This document shows, piece after piece, positions 1-6,709 of a stretch of 7,686 nucleotides of DNA; position 1 is the first letter of the stretch; each line of letters opens with the position of its first letter. This DNA is from DATIJJ01 sp039936115. Lineage in GTDB: Bacteria; Pseudomonadota; Gammaproteobacteria; DSM-16500. The notes beneath the pieces were generated by a model. The model made no database searches. It saw only the letters and a list, made by a program, of their open reading frames with translations, and was not told where the DNA came from. The stretch covers positions 1-7,686 of the forward strand of contig JBDTIZ010000283.1 in the NCBI GenBank assembly GCA_039936115.1, read 5' to 3'. Made by a program: the position numbers and the translations under genes.

Positions 1-19
1 ACATAGGTTCGCCCCTACA
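1..19. repeat. Truncated GGGGCGAACC-type intergenic repeat at window edge
   Basis: Read on the minus strand, these bases give TGTAGGGGCGAACCTATGT. This matches the core of a dispersed intergenic repeat seen in many unrelated bacterial genomes, whose full form is a palindrome ending in a second GTTCGCC arm. Only one arm is visible because the window starts here. The identification rests on memory of the repeat core, not on a search. Confidence 0.45.
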
Positions 20-81
20 AAAGCATAAAAAAACATCGAATTAATCGCAGTTATACGGTCAAGCGGTTACCTCAAATTTTA

Positions 82-117
82 AGGGTCATAGTTGAACCCT
101 GATCTTTCCTGATCTTC
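82..117. repeat. Small hairpin and 10-base tandem duplication after the 760-residue gene
   Basis: AGGGTCA (82-88) can pair with TGAACCCT (93-100), with one bulged A and a four-base loop. CCTGATCTT then occurs twice with a period of 10 (98-106 and 108-116). The structure lies just downstream of the minus-strand gene ending at 129, so it could help end that transcript. No clear T-run follows it in that direction, so a terminator call is not justified. Confidence 0.3.
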
Positions 118-128
118 GTTTCGATTAA

Positions 129-2411
129 CTAACGACGGCTCATTTGCTTTTGATTTTTATCTTTTGATTTCAACGACTGTTCTCGTTGGGCAGTTTTCGA
201 TTTGAACATGCGATGATAATCCATCTTCATTTTTAAACATTTGGTATCAGTTGAATACTCCAAACCGCTCATTCGCATTAAAGATGTGTTCTCAATAGTA
301 CTAGCTGAATCAGAAGGCTTGTTTTCTTCTTGCTTTGTAAAATATTGAGTCCATTTCCGAGTCCATATATCTGGACTCGGAACCGTCTCAGAATCTACTG
401 TTACTAACAGGGCGTCAGAATCAATATTGAATTTAATGTTTTTTCTTTTATCAATAAATGTGAATAAAGGATTAACTTCATAGTTAAAAGTATCTAATGC
501 TTTTTTTAAAGGCTGCAATTCAGCAATGATATCGAGCGCATTGTATGTACCGAATACATAATCATATATGATATCAACTAGAACAACAGGAAGGTTGCTT
601 ACAAGAGGTACTATGAGAATCTCTCGTATAGTTTGCATAAAGTTATCAGCAGCTGCAAAATTTGCGGCAATTATTAAGTCACTAAGATAATGCATTGTTT
701 TTTGATTAGCATGCTGACAAATGACAGATCTCAATGTCATATACTCATTATAATGCTCGTCTAAATAATCTTTAAATTCCGGCAGCAGGGCTGTTAAATA
801 AGCTGTATTCAGTTCAAAAGACAAATAGGTAGAGCGAAGTGATTCATTATTGACTTCAATCACTAAAAAAGTGCTCTTTTCATGTTTCGTCAGAAACAGC
901 AATTTTACATCCCATACATTTTGGTCCATGCGTTCTACTCTTCCGAGTTTTAGCAATATAAAATCTATCAATGGATGCAGAGAAAATGACTCCATACCGA
1001 AAAAATCTAAGTGGTTTTCCTGTAAAATTTCTCGTAATTTCGCAACAAAGTCAGTTTGTTGAAAGCTATCTTCCGCTTTATTTTCCCGAGGCTCAAAAAG
1101 GCTTAAAGGAGTAAGCGCAAAATTCTCTGTGGCGGAAAGGGCTTTTGCCAGATTAGTATTTCTGATACCTAATAATCTAACTTCAGATTCAAAAGTCTGT
1201 TTTTTAAGGAGAGTAAATAGACTATTTAAGCAGTGAGCGATAGCCAAGTCTGCGTTATCTTTAATATCTGGATACTTGAGATTAAATTCGCCTATATATG
1301 CTTTTAGCAAAGAGCTTGAACGGACAGCAGCTCTTAAATGTTCTTGTTGTTCATTTCCGGATAATTCACACGTTACCTCATGAGAAGAGTATGATATTCG
1401 AATGATTTTTGAATTATCTACTACTAAAGATTCTATTGTATAAGTTGGTACGTGAAATCTTTTTTTAAGTTCGTTAAAAAAATCTAAAACTAACTGGATG
1501 CATGTATTGTCTTCAGCATTTGGTTTTTGTGTTAGTAGGATTCTGCGGACATCTTGAGGATTATAATATTTTTTATTCGTTATAACACCAACGAAGAGAG
1601 TAATTTCAACCTGGCTATTTACTAGCTCTACACCAACTGGCATAGAAATACATTGATTGATTGCCTGGTTTTTGCCTATTGAGAACAAGTTATTTAATAA
1701 TTTATTACTTTCTTCCAGCCGCATCTTAGAAGCAGTCGCTATTCTAATTCTGGTTGTGTCATCTAATGGCTTTCGTTTTACTATTCTTGTTTTTGCTCGA
1801 GTGATATTGCTAGGATATTCTGATGCAAAAGTCTCTCTTTGCACTTGCGCAGTAATTGCTTGAGCGTCGCTTAACATAATGCCTGATGCAGCGACGATAT
1901 AAATTCCTTCCTGGCATGTTACCTGAGGATTAGATTCTGGATATTTTTGTAGTAACTTTATCGTAAAAGAATTTTGGATGGCTTCTTGTAAATAGGCATC
2001 ATTAATACTCGGTACGCATTTAACAGAGAAGGTAAAGATGTCCGCATTGAGATATTCTATTATTTGCAAAGTGTGTTGCTCATTCTTTTGTTCTATAGCT
2101 GGTCTTTTTGACTCTGTGTATGCATTATTTTGTCCCTGAGGGGTTGTATTTTTTGCCGCATTGTTGTTTGCTAAGATTTTCTCTGCGTTATTTATTAACG
2201 CAACTATATCTTCTCTTTGTGGTGCATTGCTAAATACCAGGCAAAATTCATTATCTACCTCAGCAGAGATTATCTCTCCGCCTATTTTAGATACTTCATT
2301 ACCCAGATAATTAGTCGCTATTCTGAGTTGGCTTTGAGTTGAGTATGTAAGTTGGACAACATATAAAGTGGCATCAGCACTCAACTGTTTTATTTTTAAG
2401 CGTGGCAGCAT
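129..2411 (-). CDS. Large hypothetical protein, 760 aa, candidate secreted effector
   Basis: I do not recognise this protein. The ATG at 2411 has an AGGA Shine-Dalgarno about nine bases upstream (TTTAGGAAAAATTC before ATG), and the frame is open to a TAG at 129. No signal peptide or transmembrane segment is evident. By eye, the N-terminal half looks like three divergent modules of strand-helix-strand(s)-helix: residues about 14-80, 113-195 and 258-365. A polar N/Q-rich linker lies at about 81-112. A further alpha/beta stretch follows at about 498-550. Residues 607-619 (LPVVLVDIIYDYV) resemble the LPxxLxxIIxxY core seen in F-box-like helices. The last ~25 residues are Lys/Gln/Arg-rich and end MSRR. 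Composition is lysine-rich and low-GC, like the rest of the window. It stands alone on its strand, behind a promoter with a PmrA-box-like element. That element and the lack of known domains suggest a type IVB effector, but this is inference. The coding call is secure because of the length. Confidence 0.9.
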   Translation of the reverse strand: MLPRLKIKQLSADATLYVVQLTYSTQSQLRIATNYLGNEVSKIGGEIISAEVDNEFCLVFSNAPQREDIVALINNAEKILANNNAAKNTTPQGQNNAYTESKRPAIEQKNEQHTLQIIEYLNADIFTFSVKCVPSINDAYLQEAIQNSFTIKLLQKYPESNPQVTCQEGIYIVAASGIMLSDAQAITAQVQRETFASEYPSNITRAKTRIVKRKPLDDTTRIRIATASKMRLEESNKLLNNLFSIGKNQAINQCISMPVGVELVNSQVEITLFVGVITNKKYYNPQDVRRILLTQKPNAEDNTCIQLVLDFFNELKKRFHVPTYTIESLVVDNSKIIRISYSSHEVTCELSGNEQQEHLRAAVRSSSLLKAYIGEFNLKYPDIKDNADLAIAHCLNSLFTLLKKQTFESEVRLLGIRNTNLAKALSATENFALTPLSLFEPRENKAEDSFQQTDFVAKLREILQENHLDFFGMESFSLHPLIDFILLKLGRVERMDQNVWDVKLLFLTKHEKSTFLVIEVNNESLRSTYLSFELNTAYLTALLPEFKDYLDEHYNEYMTLRSVICQHANQKTMHYLSDLIIAANFAAADNFMQTIREILIVPLVSNLPVVLVDIIYDYVFGTYNALDIIAELQPLKKALDTFNYEVNPLFTFIDKRKNIKFNIDSDALLVTVDSETVPSPDIWTRKWTQYFTKQEENKPSDSASTIENTSLMRMSGLEYSTDTKCLKMKMDYHRMFKSKTAQREQSLKSKDKNQKQMSRR

Positions 2412-2449
2412 GAATTTTTCCTAAACCAAATAAAAGAAGCTGTGAAATT

Positions 2450-2479
2450 ACCATATTGCCCTTAAGGTAACCTTAACAA
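2450..2479 (-). promoter_or_regulatory. Promoter of the 760-aa gene with PmrA-box-like operator
   Basis: On the minus strand, a -35 TTGTTA (2479-2474) and a -10 TATGGT (2455-2450) are separated by 18 bases, about 40 bases upstream of the start codon. The spacer holds a near-perfect palindrome, TTAAGGT-A-ACCTTAA (2462-2476 on the plus strand). The same bases can be read as direct half-sites CTTAAG-N5-CTTAAC with an 11-base period. That layout resembles the PmrA box (YTTAAK-N5-YTTAAK), through which PmrA controls Dot/Icm genes and effectors in Legionella and Coxiella. The pattern is visible in the sequence; regulator identity is inferred. A symmetric repressor site is the alternative. Confidence 0.45.
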
Positions 2480-2518
2480 GTCTTATCTTCATTCGTTATC
2501 GAATTGAGTCAGAGACAT

Positions 2519-2586
2519 TGTTACCGAAGCTCCTGTGGATAAGTAGCTGCTAAGTAGTCGTTGCGTCAAAATACCTGTTACCGAAG
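2519..2586 (+). repeat. Direct repeat TGTTACCGAAG x2 upstream of transposase remnant
   Basis: The 11-mer TGTTACCGAAG occurs at 2519-2529 and again at 2576-2586, starting 57 bases apart, immediately before the transposase start. Such repeated motifs near an element's end are typical of transposase-binding sites, so these probably mark the left end of the insertion sequence. Between them, TGTGGATAA (2534-2542) is the exact complement of the DnaA box TTATCCACA. No matching inverted copy was found on the far side, consistent with a lost right end. Confidence 0.4.
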
Positions 2587-2599
2587 GGAGGCGGTATTT

Positions 2600-2830
2600 A
2601 TGGGGAAAATGACTATGTCCTTATTCACTAAAGTATTGAAATCAAGGTACTTACAAGGTGACCGTAAAACAAAAAGTCGCATCCTAGACGAATTTTGTTT
2701 GACGAGCGGTTACAATCGAAAAGCAGCGATTAGGCTATTCACACGAGGGCTTGCAGAAATTAAAAATAAACCCCCAGGCCGCAAAAAAATCTATGATCCT
2801 AACCTATTGCTACCACCTTGGGTCGCCTGA
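2600..2830 (+). pseudogene. Truncated transposase, N-terminal helix-turn-helix part only
   Basis: The 76-residue product looks like the N-terminus of integrase-fold (DDE, rve-domain) transposases of the IS481/ISNCY (IS1202-like) type. It has the block ILDEFCLTSGYNRKAA, a following RLF, then a basic GRKKIYDP linker. In intact relatives a catalytic domain of some 300 further residues follows; here a TGA stops the frame after LLLPPWVA. Translation should begin at ATG 2600, which has GGGAGG (2586-2591) eight bases upstream. A TTG at 2561 in the same frame is less likely. Just after the stop, another frame reads LLISPQLITMDII (about 2853-2891), faintly like the ISPxTIDRLL segment of these proteins, which hints at an internal deletion plus frameshift. 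The gene is almost certainly inactive. The family assignment comes from motif memory and the exact IS name is unknown. Confidence 0.65.
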
Positions 2831-3093
2831 CATATCGAGCGAAAAGTTTCGCTTGTTAATAAGCCCACAGTTGATAACTATGGATATAATAGAAAAAAAA
2901 TCGAATGACTCTACAAAAGAATTCCTAGCTATTTTTTGAAAAAATAGCGGCTGTTATACCAACTATTTCTAATCTGTAAGATTGCCAGCCTTTGCTGGAC
3001 ACACTGAGGTGCGGCCCCGATCCTGGTCAACACTCCATGCCGGTATTCCTACCTAAATCCCACATAAGCTATTTATATAAGTAAATATACCTA
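2831..3093. other. Degenerate IS tail and intergenic region before the flavoprotein gene
   Basis: There is no intact gene here. The first ~110 bases are probably decayed transposase sequence. Bases 2981-3060 are noticeably GC-richer than their surroundings and begin with the hairpin CCAGC-CTTT-GCTGG (2985-2998), which recalls short mobile palindromic repeats. In the plus frame starting at 2991 they read FAGHTEV, weakly like the (P)GHTEVD catalytic-site motif of the same transposase family, at about the right distance from the upstream remnant. Both readings are tentative. Confidence 0.35.
2985..2998. repeat. Hairpin CCAGC-CTTT-GCTGG
   Basis: A perfect five-pair stem with a four-base loop sits at the start of a GC-richer island in AT-rich DNA. 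It resembles the heads of short dispersed palindromic intergenic repeats. No T-run follows, so it is not a typical terminator. Confidence 0.35.
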
Positions 3094-3099
3094 TATTAT
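3072..3099 (+). promoter_or_regulatory. Possible promoter of the flavoprotein gene
   Basis: A -10-like TATTAT (3094-3099) lies 16 bases after TTTATA (3072-3077), giving a leader of about 60 bases to the chosen ATG at 3165. The -35 match is poor and the region is so AT-rich that chance matches are likely. Confidence 0.25.
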
Positions 3100-3164
3100 T
3101 ATCTGTTGAAGCCTCCATGTTACATTCGCTATACTCGGCCCATCCAAACACTAGGAAAATCAAG

Positions 3165-5018
3165 ATGCATAGCTCACAAGTAATTAATAAGATTGAAAAT
3201 CCAGATGTAGTTCTCATTGGAGCAGGACCGATTGGTTTACGTTTTGCGATGGAATTAGCGGCACTGGGTTTAAAGGTGGTCATCCTTGAAAAAAATCGTA
3301 TTTATTCGCGTACCCAAGATTTAGCTTTAGACCATCGTTTAATCGAAACCGATGCGGCTTTAGCAAAACGTATTGATGCGATCACTGAAGATAAAGAAGA
3401 CGCTCATCACAATGTAAAAATTTCAATTCAAGACTTAGAAAAATGCTTATCTACCGAAGCGCAAGAGCGTGGTGTTGAAACTCGTTACACACGCTTCATG
3501 ACTGAAGAACAATTTGCGCATGAATTAGCAGAGCGCGAAGTGGAATCTCTTGCAGAGATAGAAAAAATTCTGGGCATAGAGGTGATTGTTGGTGAAAAAG
3601 CACTGCGTGCAGCCTATCCAAAGTGCAAATTATTTATTGGTACCGATGGTGCGCACAGTTCAATTCGTGAAATGATTGCGAGCGTAATGAAAGTTCATGA
3701 TGGTAAAGAAAAATCGACAGTAGCAACTAATTTACAATACATGATTGAAATGCGCTATGAAGTCAGCGGGAAAGATCATAAATTAAATGAATTGCATAAT
3801 ATACACACGCAATTATTACTGGGCGGATTTCTATGTACCGAAGATGTGAAATATGACGCGAAAACCAATAAATCAATTTTCACATTACGATTCTTAGTCG
3901 ACCAAAAAACATTTGAAGATCAGCGCTTGGTAGGCGTGAATGCCAAAAATTTATTACCGATTTCTCAACACTTTCCTATCCCCCGTGCACTGAAAAATGC
4001 ATTTAATGTTTGGCAAAGTCAGCATAAGTCCTCCCATGTCGATATTCACTCGGGCACCATTAATAAAACCACGATCGGTTTATACGCCAGCAATTTTTGC
4101 GGCAATATCTTAGACGATACCGTGTTTACAACAGCGGGGGATGCCCTCTTTGGTTTTCCTTACATGAATGGGTTAAATGCAAGCACTGAATTTGTAATTA
4201 AAGCAACGAAAATAATCAAAAAAATGCATGACGCCATATCGATTAATAGTCAGCAACAATTAATGCAAGCAATCGAAGAATATCAAGCATTAAGTAAAGA
4301 AATTTTTGAAAAAGTGAAAGTAAAAGTTTTACGTAAAGACCGCGATATTCATAAAAATCGTAAAGTGGTGAAAAGTGCGTTTGTAATGAGCTCTTTTGCC
4401 ACAGGACCTGAATTATTATTACGTAGACAATTCAACCTAATGTTTGCTACAAAAAATGCAAATTTAATTGATTTTGATGCATTAAACGAGTATGTCGATA
4501 GAAATAATCGTCATAAAACTAAAACACAACTTGCGATGAATGTGTTACTTGCCTTGAGTAAAATAAATCTGCAATTAAAAAAAGGCGAAGCAGTTGATTT
4601 TGATACAGTGCAACAAATGCTAAAAGTGGCTTACGTCAACAACCGCAATATCACGATTGCGGAAAGAGATGCAGGTTCACTTTCTTCTTCCTCCTTCAAA
4701 AAATCGAGCGTGGCTGAAGAAAAACAAATTGTAGCTGAGATTTCAGCAGCAGAAATGCAAAAATATGTGGGTAATACGGTTATACCCAAAGATTGTCGGG
4801 ATGATGAAAATAAAAGAATAACGAGCAAATTGCATGATGCACTGTATCAAGCTGCCACGACAGTTGTTTATCTTGCTGCATTACAAAAAGATCGTCGACT
4901 GAGTAATAATCCTAATACTTTACTTCCTTCCCCGCGTCCGCGTACTGGTATGAGTAAACTTGGGAGTGGCTTGGTCGATGTGAGTAATGCGGTTTATAGC
5001 AAGTGCACTGTGATGTAG
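3165..5018 (+). CDS. FAD-dependent monooxygenase-like protein with C-terminal CaaX box
   Basis: This 617-residue protein has the three signatures of class A flavoprotein (PHBH/UbiH/MICAL-type) hydroxylases. The first is the dinucleotide-binding loop G19-A-G-P-I-G24, with E42 ending the second strand to hold the FAD ribose. The second is the DG motif D161-G-A-H-S165-S-I-R168. The third is the GD motif G325-D326 followed by P332, G336 and N338. Such enzymes use NAD(P)H and O2 to hydroxylate a substrate; the substrate here cannot be read. About 270 residues follow the FAD module with no domain I recognise; they are helical, with a Ser-rich linker at 505-515 and a proline/arginine patch at 589-593. 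The final residues are SKCTVM: C614-T-V-M fits CaaX (Cys, two aliphatic-like residues, Met), the form preferred by eukaryotic farnesyltransferase. No signal peptide is seen. An in-frame ATG at 3117 exists, but the ATG at 3165 has AGGA (3153-3156) eight bases upstream and starts just before the FAD fold, so it is preferred. Single gene, probably its own transcript. A host-delivered, prenylated effector is inferred. Confidence 0.88.
   Translation: MHSSQVINKIENPDVVLIGAGPIGLRFAMELAALGLKVVILEKNRIYSRTQDLALDHRLIETDAALAKRIDAITEDKEDAHHNVKISIQDLEKCLSTEAQERGVETRYTRFMTEEQFAHELAEREVESLAEIEKILGIEVIVGEKALRAAYPKCKLFIGTDGAHSSIREMIASVMKVHDGKEKSTVATNLQYMIEMRYEVSGKDHKLNELHNIHTQLLLGGFLCTEDVKYDAKTNKSIFTLRFLVDQKTFEDQRLVGVNAKNLLPISQHFPIPRALKNAFNVWQSQHKSSHVDIHSGTINKTTIGLYASNFCGNILDDTVFTTAGDALFGFPYMNGLNASTEFVIKATKIIKKMHDAISINSQQQLMQAIEEYQALSKEIFEKVKVKVLRKDRDIHKNRKVVKSAFVMSSFATGPELLLRRQFNLMFATKNANLIDFDALNEYVDRNNRHKTKTQLAMNVLLALSKINLQLKKGEAVDFDTVQQMLKVAYVNNRNITIAERDAGSLSSSSFKKSSVAEEKQIVAEISAAEMQKYVGNTVIPKDCRDDENKRITSKLHDALYQAATTVVYLAALQKDRRLSNNPNTLLPSPRPRTGMSKLGSGLVDVSNAVYSKCTVM
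5007..5018 (+). other. CaaX prenylation motif (C-T-V-M, stop)
   Basis: Codons TGC ACT GTG ATG directly before the TAG stop encode Cys-Thr-Val-Met as the extreme C-terminus. Met at position X directs farnesylation in eukaryotes (compare the CVIM end of K-Ras4B). Bacteria have no protein farnesyltransferase, so the motif would act only inside a host cell, as shown for several Legionella effectors such as AnkB. A chance tetrapeptide remains possible. Confidence 0.55.
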
Positions 5019-5579
5019 GCGCAAGGTACGAAAGCTGCACTGTTACACTGGTATTACATAGGTATTTGTTCTTAAAATATACATTCTTCAGCTTAAAATA
5101 ATACGTATCTTTTGTGCATAAATTGAAAAATTTACGTATGATTATGATTTAAAATGATAAATTCATGTTCCGGTAAGGAAATTTACTGGAAATTAGTCAG
5201 TGCCTGCCGCGTTGGGGAGGGCGGATTCAAATATAAATCACGTCTTGGACTTCCAAGTATCTATAACCCAAAGAATATCAAACTGATGTCCACTTGCCAC
5301 TATAAACTGATTTTCTGGCAAGATCGTATCTTGCGAAAAAGGACAGGTTTCATTTCTAGATATTCCAAAAAAATTTAATTTATCCCATTGAAAAAATTTT
5401 GCGGAAATATTACCAAAACCCTCGCATTTTCATAGAGATGTTATAATTAAATATATACAGTCGAATCACTTCTTTGATAATTAAGATTATTTTAAGCTTT
5501 TTAAGCTATGCTTCATTAAAGATAAAAAGCTTTTAAATAATTAAATTAAAGGTATTCATACGAGGGCATTTATCCCGGC
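5019..5579. other. AT-rich gene-poor stretch between convergent genes
   Basis: This separates the plus-strand flavoprotein gene from the minus-strand sedolisin gene. A 74-codon plus frame (5154-5378) is open, but it has no Shine-Dalgarno, unconvincing composition and no recognisable motif, so I do not call it a gene. A tandem TATGAT-TATGAT lies just before it (about 5137-5148) with only weak -35 candidates. The one clear structure is the inverted repeat at 5494-5532. I see no tRNA or other structured RNA. Confidence 0.5.
5494..5532. terminator. AT-rich inverted repeat, possible bidirectional terminator
   Basis: AAGCTTTTT (5494-5502) is the exact complement of AAAAAGCTT (5524-5532), giving a nine-pair stem. 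A smaller AAGC-TAT-GCTT hairpin lies in the loop. Its place between converging genes, ~50 bases past the sedolisin stop, fits a shared terminator with A/T runs on both strands. The stem is weak (two GC pairs), so efficiency is doubtful. Confidence 0.35.
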
Positions 5580-6695
5580 TTATTTCCCCTGATAACCGCG
5601 GGGACTACCCAGACCTGTTGTAAAATCATAACCCACTAGAGCCGGATAGCCATTATAACCTTGCGTAATATCATGCCAATACAGGGAATAATTTTTAATC
5701 GCATTTTGATAAATAAAATGCAGCTCTTCTTGACTGGATTGAGAGCGTCGATTTGCTAGATTGATAATCCCTGATAAAGCAGGTGCGGCAACACTGGTGC
5801 CGCCATCTTTGAGCCAACCCCCATGGACTGTTGAATAAACACAGACGCCGGTTGTGGGATCTGCATCAAAAGAAATGTCTGGTGTTCCGCGCGCTCCACC
5901 AACAACTCTCATGATGAAATTCTGATAAGCAGGACGAGCTTCATACAAACTAGGTCCGCCGCTACCGCCAGACTTAGTGTTTGCAGGCACAGCGGGAGTT
6001 TTGTTCCATGCAGTTTCTATCACAAAGTTGCCTTGAGTATTACGGATAACACTGGTTCCCCCCGCTGAGATGACATAAGGAGAGCTACTGGGATAACGTG
6101 CGGGTGCAGAATAATCACCACTACTGACAACATAGACAATATTAGGTGTCTGGAAATAACTATCGAAGGCTGTCTCGCCTGAGAATTCATTAATGCTCCA
6201 ACTAATAGAAACCAAACCACCGCCCGCCGCCGCTACCAGTTGGCTTGCAAGTTGAATTGCTTTCATATGTTCTGCAAAAGATTCGTTTTGCCCTTCAACC
6301 ATGATGATCTTAGCTTGTGGTGCCATTGCATGCGCCCATTCAATATCAAGTACATGTTCATCAGCAGCAGCCGCATTGAATGGTGGGATTGTACTATTCG
6401 TATAAAAAACGGAAAAACAGCCACTGGCAGATGTACATAACGGCAAATTAAAATGTTCAGAAAATTTTTTCAAATCATTTTCAGCGTAAGGATTATTATA
6501 TGCTTCAACAACAGCGATGGCTCCCCAGCCGCCAACAGGTACTGCTGTTGTACCGTGAATAGGACAACCCGGTACGGTTGGCGTCAACCCGTAAACACAT
6601 GCAAGCGATGCGGGTGTTTCACACGTGTCAAGCACACCTGCATGAGCCGATACAGCGTAATAAAAGCATAAAGCGATTAGTCCTATTTGTTTCAT
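5580..6695 (-). CDS. Secreted S53 family (sedolisin) serine-carboxyl peptidase
   Basis: Sedolisins are acid-acting serine endopeptidases with a subtilisin-like fold and a Ser-Glu-Asp site. All key residues are visible in this 371-residue protein. E113 and D117 lie in EHVLDIEWAHAMAP; the oxyanion Asp is D194 in SSGD; the nucleophile is S301 in GGTSVAAP. The C-terminal calcium site is represented by D342-I343 and the GYD357 of NGYPALVGYDFTTGLGSP. A Sec signal peptide covers residues 1-19 (hydrophobic core, AHA before the cut), so the enzyme is periplasmic or exported. Six cysteines remain in the mature part, possibly paired. Most sedolisins carry an N-terminal prodomain of ~150-200 residues; here the catalytic domain begins right after the signal, so activation must differ. 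Start ATG 6695 has only a weak GAGA upstream. The gene lies 14 bases after the barrel gene on the same strand and is likely co-transcribed. GC content looks higher than in neighbouring genes. Confidence 0.9.
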   Translation of the reverse strand: MKQIGLIALCFYYAVSAHAGVLDTCETPASLACVYGLTPTVPGCPIHGTTAVPVGGWGAIAVVEAYNNPYAENDLKKFSEHFNLPLCTSASGCFSVFYTNSTIPPFNAAAADEHVLDIEWAHAMAPQAKIIMVEGQNESFAEHMKAIQLASQLVAAAGGGLVSISWSINEFSGETAFDSYFQTPNIVYVVSSGDYSAPARYPSSSPYVISAGGTSVIRNTQGNFVIETAWNKTPAVPANTKSGGSGGPSLYEARPAYQNFIMRVVGGARGTPDISFDADPTTGVCVYSTVHGGWLKDGGTSVAAPALSGIINLANRRSQSSQEELHFIYQNAIKNYSLYWHDITQGYNGYPALVGYDFTTGLGSPRGYQGK

Positions 6696-6709
6696 TGGTA
6701 TCTCGATGT

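Noticed and set aside
82..100. Hairpin downstream of the 760-aa gene as a rho-independent terminator
   Set aside because: The stem is short with a bulge, and no T-run follows in the direction of transcription.
850..1863. Plus-strand open frames opposite the 760-aa gene
   Set aside because: They lie antisense to a long, well-supported coding region and have no signals of their own.
2534..2542. DnaA box as a sign of a replication origin
   Set aside because: A single box without a cluster, AT-rich unwinding element or dnaA/dnaN/rep neighbour does not support an origin.
3117..3164. Upstream in-frame ATG extending the flavoprotein by 16 residues
   Set aside because: It lacks a good Shine-Dalgarno; the ATG at 3165 has AGGA at ideal spacing and sits just before the FAD-binding fold.
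5154..5378. 74-codon plus-strand open frame in the gap after the flavoprotein gene
   Set aside because: No Shine-Dalgarno, no recognisable motif, and composition like random translation of AT-rich DNA. A diverged remnant is possible.
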